NCBI GenBank assembly: GCA_044342535.1
Contig: JBIIPQ010000283.1
Coordinates: forward strand, 1 to 5,774
Source of the DNA: UBA4615 sp044342535
GTDB taxonomy: Bacteria; Pseudomonadota; Gammaproteobacteria; Burkholderiales; Burkholderiaceae_E
Reading direction: 5' to 3'
DNA: 5,774 nucleotides
Position 1 is the stretch's first letter. Every line of letters starts with the position of its first letter. Of this stretch, positions 1-5,774 are shown one piece after another. The notes beneath the pieces are model-generated. The model ran no database searches and was not told the origin of the DNA. It saw only the letters and a program-made list of their open reading frames with translations. Position numbers and translations under genes: made by a program.

Positions 1-1029
1 GAGGCGGTCAAGGTCTCCAACGACAGCCCGGTGCTGCTCGACCGGTTCCTGAACGACGCGATCGAGGTCGACGTCGACTGCATCTGCGACGGCGAGCAGG
101 TGCTGATCGGGGGCGTGATGGAGCATATCGAGCAGGCCGGCGTGCACTCGGGCGACTCCGCCTGCTCGCTGCCGCCGTATTCGCTGTCGCCCGAGCTGAT
201 CGGCGAGCTCAAGCGTCAGACCGCGGTGATGGCGCGCGCGCTCAAGGTCGTCGGCCTGATGAACGTGCAGTTCGCGATCCAGGAGGACGCCTCGGGCGTC
301 TCGACGGTGTTCGTGCTCGAGGTCAATCCTCGCGCCTCGCGCACCGTGCCCTACGTGTCCAAGGCCACCGGCGTGCAGCTCGCCAAGGTCGCGGCGCTCG
401 CGATGGTCGGCCAGACGCTGGCGGAGCAGGGCGTCACGAGCGAAGTCGTGCCGCGCTACTTCTCGGTCAAGGAGGCGGTCTTTCCGTTCGTGAAGTTCCC
501 CGGTGTCGACACCATCCTCGGGCCCGAGATGAAGTCGACCGGCGAGGTCATGGGCGTGGGCTACACCTTCGGCGAGGCCTTCGTGAAGTCGCAGCTCGGC
601 GCGGGCGTGAAGCTGCCGACCGGGGGCACGGCCTTCATCTCGGTCAAGGCCACCGACAAGACCCGCGCGGTGGAGTGCGCGCGCGGCCTGCACGAGCTCG
701 GCTTCAGGATCGTCGCCACCCGCGGCACCGGGGCGGCGATCGCCGCGGCCGGACTGCCGGTGACCACCGTGCACAAGGTCCAGGAAGGCCGGCCGAACGT
801 CGTCGACATGATGAAGAACGGCGAGGTCTCGATGGTGATCAACACCGTCGAGGAGAAGCGTCTGGCGATCGCCGATTCGCGAGCGCTGCGGACCACCGCG
901 CTCGCGCAGCGCATCACCTACTACACGACCATCGCCGGCGCGCTGGCGGCGGTCGAGGGGATGCGCCACGTCTCGGGTCTCGAGGTCTATTCGCTGCAGT
1001 CGCTGCACGAGACGCTCGGCGCGGGCTGA
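1..1029 (+). CDS. carB: Carbamoyl-phosphate synthase large subunit, C-terminal part (5' end outside window)
   Basis: CarB makes carbamoyl phosphate from bicarbonate, two ATP and ammonia channelled from the CarA glutaminase, feeding pyrimidine and arginine synthesis in the cytoplasm. Frame 1 is open from the first base to the TGA at 1027-1029, giving 342 residues. The family is about 1,070 residues, so roughly the first two thirds lie upstream. Visible residues 1 to about 200 are the end of the second ATP-grasp domain (carbamate-phosphorylating half). They include the SGDSACSLP segment and EVNPRASRTVP, whose E107 and N109 match the metal-binding Glu and Asn. The MGS-like allosteric domain begins near residue 207 (base 619). 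It keeps the effector-pocket motifs VATRGTG, HKVQEGRP and VINT that bind UMP/IMP in the E. coli enzyme, so UMP feedback control is likely (inferred). Nothing looks broken. The identification is very secure; the start cannot be seen. Confidence 0.97.
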   Translation, partial: EAVKVSNDSPVLLDRFLNDAIEVDVDCICDGEQVLIGGVMEHIEQAGVHSGDSACSLPPYSLSPELIGELKRQTAVMARALKVVGLMNVQFAIQEDASGVSTVFVLEVNPRASRTVPYVSKATGVQLAKVAALAMVGQTLAEQGVTSEVVPRYFSVKEAVFPFVKFPGVDTILGPEMKSTGEVMGVGYTFGEAFVKSQLGAGVKLPTGGTAFISVKATDKTRAVECARGLHELGFRIVATRGTGAAIAAAGLPVTTVHKVQEGRPNVVDMMKNGEVSMVINTVEEKRLAIADSRALRTTALAQRITYYTTIAGALAAVEGMRHVSGLEVYSLQSLHETLGAG

Positions 1030-1034
1030 GCCGG

Positions 1035-1063
1035 GCCGGCCGGGTCGCGAGACCCCGGTCGGC
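1035..1063 (+). terminator. Hairpin just after the carB stop (no T tract)
   Basis: Starting five bases after the carB stop codon, 1035-1046 can pair with 1051-1063. This gives a 12-bp stem with one bulged C (1056), one G-U pair and a GCGA loop of the stable GNRA type. The bases that follow (GCAGGGATG) contain no T run, so it is not a classical intrinsic terminator. It may instead protect the 3' end of the car transcript or help factor-dependent termination. Pairing was read by eye; in DNA this GC-rich, chance stems are common. Confidence 0.35.
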
Positions 1064-1079
1064 GCAGGGATGCGGCGGT

Positions 1080-1095
1080 GCGCCGATGCGCCGAT
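1080..1095 (+). repeat. Tandem 8-bp repeat GCGCCGAT x2 before the greA -10 box
   Basis: GCGCCGAT occurs twice back to back, at 1080-1087 and 1088-1095. The second copy ends inside the TG of the extended -10 element. It could be a regulator binding site in the promoter spacer or a simple slippage duplication; the sequence alone does not decide. Confidence 0.5.
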
Positions 1096-1103
1096 GCTAT
1101 ATT
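1095..1103 (+). promoter_or_regulatory. Candidate extended -10 promoter for greA
   Basis: TGC followed by TATATT (hexamer at 1098-1103) matches an extended -10 element of a sigma-70 promoter, and it is one of the very few AT-rich spots here. No convincing -35 hexamer lies 16-18 bases upstream (GCGGTG at 1075-1080), which extended -10 promoters can tolerate. Transcription would start near 1109-1111, directly before the hairpin at 1114-1138. An 8-bp tandem repeat fills the spacer. Confidence 0.5.
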
Positions 1104-1113
1104 GAGGTTGTCA

Positions 1114-1147
1114 CGCCCCGGTCATCCTGTCCGGGGCGCCTTTTTTT
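1114..1147 (+). terminator. Intrinsic terminator / attenuator in the greA leader
   Basis: Bases 1114-1121 (CGCCCCGG) pair perfectly with 1131-1138 (CCGGGGCG) around a 9-base loop. After two C residues come seven T residues (1141-1147). This is the textbook form of a Rho-independent terminator. It could end car transcription reading through from upstream. It also lies between the candidate greA promoter and the greA ribosome binding site (GGAG at 1150-1153), so it would act as an attenuator on greA and yield a leader RNA of about 40 bases. In E. coli, termination in the greA leader gives the small RNA GraL; whether this leader is equivalent is inference. Confidence 0.75.
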
Positions 1148-1159
1148 CTGGAGCTGGAC

Positions 1160-1636
1160 GTGGGCACGATTCCGTTGACGGTGCGAGGCGCGCAGCGGCT
1201 CAAGGAAGAACTGCAGCGGCTGAAGTCGGTCGAGCGGCCCGCGGTCATCGCGGCCATCGCCGAGGCGCGTGCCCAGGGAGACCTCTCCGAGAATGCCGAG
1301 TACGACGCGGCCAAGGAGAAGCAGGGCTTCATCGAGGGCCGCATCGCCGAGGTGGAGTCCAAGCTCGCGGGCGCGCAGATCATCGACCCGAGCACGCTCG
1401 ACGCCGGTGGCCGCGTCGTCTTCGGCGCGACCGTCGACCTCGAGGACCTCGAGGCCGGCTCGACCGTGACCTACCAGATCGTGGGTGACGACGAGGCCGA
1501 CATCAAGGACAGCAAGATCTCGGTATCCAGCCCGATCGCGCGTGCGCTGATCGGGAAGGTCGCCGGCGACGTCGCCGAGGTCAGGGCCCCCGGCGGCCTC
1601 CGCGAGTACGAGGTGCTGGACGTCCGCTACCTGTAG
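1160..1636 (+). CDS. greA: Transcription elongation factor GreA
   Basis: GreA enters the secondary channel of backtracked RNA polymerase and stimulates cleavage of the extruded RNA 3' end, letting elongation resume. The 158-residue product has the exact length of E. coli GreA. Residues 1 to about 75 are the antiparallel coiled coil. At its tip, GDLSENAEY carries the acidic residues D41 and E44, which correspond to the catalytic D41/E44 of E. coli. Residues from about 80 onward form the FKBP-like polymerase-binding domain, with VVFGATV, YQIVGDDEAD, SPIARALIGK and a C-terminal VRYL. The start is GTG at 1160, supported by GGAG six bases upstream and by the family N terminus (TIPLTVRGA). The gene follows carB after 130 bases and probably has its own promoter and leader hairpin. 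Its last 56 bases are overlapped antisense by the yhbY-like gene. No T-tract terminator follows the stop. Confidence 0.97.
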   Translation: MGTIPLTVRGAQRLKEELQRLKSVERPAVIAAIAEARAQGDLSENAEYDAAKEKQGFIEGRIAEVESKLAGAQIIDPSTLDAGGRVVFGATVDLEDLEAGSTVTYQIVGDDEADIKDSKISVSSPIARALIGKVAGDVAEVRAPGGLREYEVLDVRYL

Positions 1637-2867
1637 CCGGCGTGCTGCCGCCCCGGTCGCCGCCCCGCGGGGCCGGACCGGGCGGTCGGGCCGAGGACGG
1701 CTTGGCCGCGGTGCGCCGGGCCGAGCCACTGGGCGGCGCGCCGCGGGCGCCCGTGCCTGCGCCGAATCCCGAGCCGCCACGGGGCGCCGGGGCGCCGCGT
1801 GCGGGCGGCGCATCACCGCGATCGCCCGAGGCACCGCCGCTCGCACCCGAGGCACCGCCGCGCGCACCCGAGGCCGGGCCGCGTGGGCCGCCCGCCGGGG
1901 GCCGGCCGCCGGAGCCCGCGGTGCGCGAGCCGGTCGCAGGGCCGCGCGAACCCGCACTTGGACCGCGCGAACCCGCACCCGGACCGCGCGAACCCGCACC
2001 CGGGCCGCGGGCACCCGCACCGGGTCCCCGGGCGCCGGAAGCCGGCCGAGCACCGGACGCCGGACCGCGAGCCCCATCGCCCGGACCTCGGGTGCCTGCC
2101 CCGGGACCCCGCGCGCCCGTCGCGGGACGGGCCCCGGATGCCGGAGGCCGTGCCGAAGACTGGCCACGCACCCCGGACAGCGGCGTGCGCCCCTCGGCCG
2201 GCGCGCCGCGGCCACCCGTCGATCCGCTGCGGCGCGGCGGCGCGTCGCCGTCGCGGGCACCCGGGCCGCGCGCCGGGCGCACGCCCGACGAGGCACCGCC
2301 GGACACCGCGCGGGCCACCGACGGATCGAGCGCGCCGCGGGCCGTGCCCGTGCGCATGCCTGGGCCGGCGCGGTGGGCCGGCGGGCCGGTGCGTCGGCGC
2401 GGCGCGGCGACGGGTTCGGGCTCGCGTGGCACGCCGGGTCGGGCCCGGCGTTGCGTCGGCTTCTTGCCTTCGGCGGCAAGTTTCTTGGGCACCGTGAGCA
2501 TCTTGCGGCGCGGCGCGGCGCGCGGTTTGGCCGGCGTGCCCTCGACCCCGGTATCCTCCGGACGCGGACGCCAGAGCACGATCAGCTTGCCGATCGCCTG
2601 GACGAGGGCGGCGCCGAGTTGCTGCTCGAGCTCGGCGGCCATGGCCTGGCGGGCTTCGCGGTCGTCGCCGAACACGCGGACCTTGATCAGACCGTGAGCG
2701 ATCAGCGCGCGGTCGGTCTCGGCGAGCACCGCATCGGACAGTCCGGCGTCGCCGATCATGACGACCGGATCGATGTCGTGGGCCCGGGCGCGCAAGGTGC
2801 GGCGCTCTGCCGACGACAACAGGGGGGCGGGGGCCGCGTCGCGGCCTTCTGCAGGGGTATCTGACAT
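1581..2867 (-). CDS. yhbY: YhbY-family CRM-domain RNA-binding protein with a very long RG/PA-rich repeat tail
   Basis: YhbY (CRM domain) proteins bind RNA and associate with pre-50S ribosomal particles. From the ATG at 2867 the product has 428 residues, against about 97 in E. coli. The CRM domain spans roughly residues 16-101: LSSAERRTLRARAH, the GDAG (GxxG) RNA-contact loop at 39-42, HGLIKVRVF, and IGKLIVLWRP at the end. A basic linker follows (RRKMLTVPKK). Residues 102-428, about 327 in all, are low-complexity R, G, P, A and S with no membrane segment or folded domain visible, and are probably disordered. Within them, residues 240-314 form 11 units of six or seven residues of the type RGPGAGS. 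A GTG at 2885 would add six residues; neither start has a clear Shine-Dalgarno sequence. The ATG is preferred because a TACAAT box sits just before it. The gene is divergent from rlmE and overlaps greA at its 3' end. The domain call is secure; the full tail is inferred from an unbroken frame. Confidence 0.88.
   Translation of the reverse strand: MSDTPAEGRDAAPAPLLSSAERRTLRARAHDIDPVVMIGDAGLSDAVLAETDRALIAHGLIKVRVFGDDREARQAMAAELEQQLGAALVQAIGKLIVLWRPRPEDTGVEGTPAKPRAAPRRKMLTVPKKLAAEGKKPTQRRARPGVPREPEPVAAPRRRTGPPAHRAGPGMRTGTARGALDPSVARAVSGGASSGVRPARGPGARDGDAPPRRSGSTGGRGAPAEGRTPLSGVRGQSSARPPASGARPATGARGPGAGTRGPGDGARGPASGARPASGARGPGAGARGPGAGSRGPGAGSRGPSAGSRGPATGSRTAGSGGRPPAGGPRGPASGARGGASGASGGASGDRGDAPPARGAPAPRGGSGFGAGTGARGAPPSGSARRTAAKPSSARPPGPAPRGGDRGGSTPATGSGRPAPRTRGGRRGP
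1825..1866 (-). repeat. Second pair of 21-bp tandem repeats in the yhbY tail
   Basis: Bases 1825-1845 and 1846-1866 are 21-bp units differing at one position (CTC versus CGC near the end), and a third partial unit starts at 1867. On the minus strand they encode the GGASGA/GGASGD stretch. This is a separate expansion with the same unit length as the main repeat run. Confidence 0.75.
1926..2150 (-). repeat. Run of ~21-bp in-frame repeat units encoding RGPGAGS-type heptads
   Basis: This part of the yhbY-like tail encodes eleven consecutive units beginning with Arg, nine of seven residues and two of six, such as RGPGAGT, RGPGDGA, RGPASGA, RPASGA and RGPGAGS. At DNA level three units at 1942-1962, 1963-1983 and 1984-2004 differ only in their last few bases, and a fourth at 2005-2025 is more diverged. 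The near identity points to recent duplication by slippage or recombination. All units keep the reading frame. Confidence 0.85.
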
Positions 2868-2873
2868 CGCCGG

Positions 2874-2879
2874 ATTGTA
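2874..2879 (-). promoter_or_regulatory. Candidate -10 box (TACAAT) for yhbY, implying a leaderless start
   Basis: On the minus strand TACAAT matches TATAAT at five of six positions and lies only six bases before the ATG at 2867. Transcription would then begin at or next to the ATG, giving a leaderless mRNA, which would fit the absence of a Shine-Dalgarno sequence. No good -35 hexamer is visible at 2897-2902. If translation began at GTG 2885 the box would lie inside the gene. The call is tentative. Confidence 0.3.
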
Positions 2880-2893
2880 GTCCACGGGGTCGA

Positions 2894-3562
2894 ATGGCGA
2901 AGAACCGGTTCAGCAAGGCGTGGATCCACGCGCATCTGAACGATCCGTACGTGAAGCTCGCCCAGCAACGGAAGTACCGCTCGCGGGCGGCCTTCAAGCT
3001 GATCGAGATCGACGAGCAGGACAAGCTGATCCGGCCCGGCCAGGTCGTGGTCGACCTCGGCTCGGCGCCGGGCAGCTGGTCGCAGGTGCTGCGCGAGAAG
3101 CTCGCGGGGCCGGGCGGGACCGTGAACGGCCGGATCGTCGCGATCGACATCCTGCCGATGGAGGCGGTCGACGGCGTGGACTTCCTGCTGGGCGATTTCC
3201 GGGAGGACGCGGTGCTCGATCAGTTCGTCTCGATGCTGGGCGGTGCGAAGGCGGACCTTGTGCTTTCGGACATGGCACCCAACCTGTCGGGGGTCGGGCT
3301 CGCAGATGCCGCGCGGATGGGGCACCTGGCGGAGCTGGCGGTCGAGTTCTGCATCCGGCACATGAAGCCGCAGGGGGCGCTGGTGATCAAGTGCTTCCAC
3401 GGCAGCGGCTACAGCCAGATCGTCGAGCTGTTCAAGCGCACCTTCGTGACGGTGGGGGTGCGCAAGCCGAAGGCGTCCCGGGCGGAGTCGGCGGAAACCT
3501 ATTTGCTCGGCCGGAGTCTCAAGCAGGGTGCGAGCGAATCCCGGGGGGCGCCCGGGGCTTGA
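2894..3562 (+). CDS. rlmE: 23S rRNA (uridine-2552-2'-O)-methyltransferase RlmE (RrmJ/FtsJ)
   Basis: RlmE transfers a methyl group from S-adenosylmethionine to the 2'-O of U2552 in the A loop of 23S rRNA, a late step in 50S assembly. The 222-residue product is slightly longer than the 209-residue E. coli enzyme. The Rossmann methyltransferase fold is clear: the SAM-binding motif DLGSAPGSW at 54-62, D85 after the second strand, SDMAPNLSG at 125-133 and VIKCFHG at 164-170. The catalytic tetrad of E. coli (K38, D124, K164, E199) maps to K35, D126, K166 and E201. The last 16 or so residues are a poorly conserved tail. The ATG start fits the family N terminus (MAKNRFSKAW) and has only a weak GGGG element at 2886-2889. 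It is divergent from yhbY and lies 95 bases upstream of ftsH, the usual proteobacterial partner, with which it may be co-transcribed. Confidence 0.97.
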   Translation: MAKNRFSKAWIHAHLNDPYVKLAQQRKYRSRAAFKLIEIDEQDKLIRPGQVVVDLGSAPGSWSQVLREKLAGPGGTVNGRIVAIDILPMEAVDGVDFLLGDFREDAVLDQFVSMLGGAKADLVLSDMAPNLSGVGLADAARMGHLAELAVEFCIRHMKPQGALVIKCFHGSGYSQIVELFKRTFVTVGVRKPKASRAESAETYLLGRSLKQGASESRGAPGA

Positions 3563-3600
3563 CAATGGACGGTCGGTCGGCCTTCGGGGTCGATTGGGCG

Positions 3601-3606
3601 TAGAAT
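3601..3606 (+). promoter_or_regulatory. Candidate -10 box (TAGAAT) for ftsH
   Basis: TAGAAT matches TATAAT at five of six positions and lies 51 bases before the ftsH start. A perfect TTGACA occurs at 3559-3564, overlapping the rlmE stop codon, but it is 36 bases away, far more than the 16-18 bases sigma-70 needs, so the two do not form one promoter. No good -35 lies at the right distance. I also looked for a heat-shock (sigma-32) pattern after CTTGACA and found no CCCCAT-like element. A weak or activator-dependent promoter is possible. Confidence 0.3.
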
Positions 3607-3622
3607 GGTGTAGGTCGGTTCG

Positions 3623-3640
3623 GCCCGCCTCCCGGCGGGC
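3623..3640 (+). other. Hairpin in the ftsH 5' leader next to the ribosome binding site
   Basis: GCCCGCC (3623-3629) pairs with GGCGGGC (3634-3640) around a four-base TCCC loop. It has no T tract, so it is unlikely to terminate transcription. It ends four bases before the GAAGGAG ribosome binding site and could affect mRNA stability or translation of ftsH. Confidence 0.5.
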
Positions 3641-3644
3641 TGCG

Positions 3645-3650
3645 AAGGAG
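3645..3650 (+). promoter_or_regulatory. Shine-Dalgarno sequence AAGGAG that fixes the ftsH GTG start
   Basis: AAGGAG lies seven bases before the GTG at 3658, ideal spacing, and 16 bases before the first ATG (3667), too far. This favours the GTG start. Confidence 0.8.
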
Positions 3651-3657
3651 CGTTTCA

Positions 3658-5559
<1,902 letters not shown>

Positions 5560-5564
5560 CGGAC

Positions 5565-5590
5565 TGGCCGCTCTGCGCGGCCACCTTGCT
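5565..5590 (+). terminator. First hairpin after ftsH (weak intrinsic terminator)
   Basis: TGGCCGC (5565-5571) pairs perfectly with GCGGCCA (5577-5583) around a five-base loop, beginning five bases after the ftsH stop codon. The following CCTTGCTT is only weakly T-rich, so termination may be partial. Confidence 0.5.
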
Positions 5591-5593
5591 TCG

Positions 5594-5629
5594 CGACCGC
5601 GCCCGCCCTCACCGGCGGGCGTGGTCGTT
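5594..5629 (+). terminator. Second, longer hairpin after ftsH
   Basis: Bases 5594-5607 pair with 5614-5627 in a 14-bp stem with one G-U pair and a six-base loop (CTCACC). Only GTT follows in place of a true T tract. With the hairpin just before it, this makes a tandem terminator-like arrangement suggesting that much ftsH transcription ends here. The stem is long and nearly perfect, so chance is less likely than for the shorter stems. Confidence 0.6.
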
Positions 5630-5653
5630 CCGGGGCTGGCCGATCGCTGCGCG

Positions 5654-5695
5654 GTCCGTGCCGAGTGCCGCGCCGGGGATGTCCGCGCCGAGTGC
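5654..5695 (+). repeat. 15-bp imperfect direct repeat downstream of ftsH
   Basis: GTCCGTGCCGAGTGC at 5654-5668 recurs at 5681-5695 with one difference (GTCCGCG in place of GTCCGTG). The copies start 27 bases apart, in the otherwise featureless stretch between the ftsH hairpins and the right edge. It could be a protein-binding pair or a chance duplication. Confidence 0.4.
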
Positions 5696-5722
5696 GCGTC
5701 GCCCGACTGACCCGCCATCGCC

Positions 5723-5774
5723 GTGAAACCGTCGTCCGCCCCTGCCACGCCCTCGATCCCCCCCGCCCCCCGGT
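5723..5774 (+). CDS. Possible start of the next gene, cut by window edge (folP expected by synteny)
   Basis: A GTG at 5723 opens a frame that runs without a stop to the end of the window (17 codons, MKPSSAPATPSIPPAPR). In many proteobacteria folP (dihydropteroate synthase) follows ftsH, and its family motif would lie beyond the window, so this could be its N-terminal lead-in. There is no clear Shine-Dalgarno sequence, no recognisable motif, and in DNA this GC-rich short open frames mean little. The call rests on gene order only. Confidence 0.2.
   Translation, partial: MKPSSAPATPSIPPAPR

Noticed and set aside
196..1488. Extra plus-strand frames within carB and greA (for example 675-1178 and 1078-1488)
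   Set aside because: They overlap strongly supported genes in other frames and have shadow-type Arg/Ala-rich composition.
1097..2479. Long minus-strand open frame antisense to greA and across the repeat region (460 codons)
   Set aside because: It is Arg/Ala/Pro-rich with no domain, lies antisense to greA, and shares the region with the CRM-domain frame. It looks like a GC-driven shadow frame.
1637..2560. CRISPR array or mobile-element ends as an explanation for the repeats
   Set aside because: The units are contiguous 21-bp coding repeats with no spacers, no terminal inverted repeats and no cas or transposase genes.
1642..2697. Plus-strand proline-rich open frame opposite the yhbY tail (351 codons)
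   Set aside because: It is the mirror of the repeat tail (PREPAPG-type repeats) and ends inside the antisense of the CRM domain. The minus-strand frame joins directly to a recognisable domain, so it is preferred. A proline-rich plus-strand protein cannot be fully excluded without expression data.
1813..3150. Minus-strand frame of 445 codons spanning rlmE and yhbY
   Set aside because: It is antisense to the well-supported rlmE and in another frame from the CRM protein, with Arg/Pro-rich shadow composition.
3558..3600. Heat-shock (sigma-32) promoter for ftsH
   Set aside because: CTTGACA resembles the -35 part, but no CCCCAT-like -10 element is found 13-15 bases downstream.
3559..3606. TTGACA and TAGAAT read as a single sigma-70 promoter
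   Set aside because: The 36-base separation is about twice the allowed spacer.

Overview
The window reads as chromosomal housekeeping sequence from a very GC-rich proteobacterium. Gene order and protein wording (CarB, GreA, RlmE, FtsH) best fit a betaproteobacterium of the Burkholderiales type. This is a judgement from remembered family sequences, not a search. There are no mobile elements, CRISPR arrays, rRNA genes or tRNA genes.

Layout: (1) 1-1029, + strand, the C-terminal third of carB (carbamoyl-phosphate synthase large subunit), cut by the window edge. (2) 1030-1159, a short control region with a hairpin after carB, an extended -10 promoter candidate, and an intrinsic-terminator-like hairpin with seven T residues directly against the greA ribosome binding site. 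(3) 1160-1636, +, greA (transcript cleavage factor). (4) 1581-2867, - strand, a YhbY-family CRM-domain RNA-binding protein with a very long Arg/Gly/Pro/Ala/Ser repeat tail; it is convergent with greA and overlaps its last 56 bases. (5) 2894-3562, +, rlmE (23S rRNA U2552 2'-O-methyltransferase), divergent from yhbY with only 26 bases between start codons. (6) 3563-3657, a 95-base leader with promoter-like hexamers and a hairpin. (7) 3658-5559, +, ftsH (membrane AAA+ zinc protease), followed by two hairpins. (8) 5560-5774, mostly non-coding, possibly holding the first codons of a next gene (folP would be expected) at the right edge.

The genes share a theme of RNA and protein quality control: GreA rescues backtracked RNA polymerase, YhbY and RlmE act on the large ribosomal subunit, and FtsH degrades damaged membrane and regulatory proteins. 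The greA / yhbY (divergent) / rlmE-ftsH order is also that of E. coli. CarB supplies carbamoyl phosphate for pyrimidine and arginine synthesis.

No wholly new system is visible. The parts that depart from the ordinary are the roughly 327-residue repeat tail on the YhbY protein, its antisense overlap with greA, and the attenuator-like greA leader.
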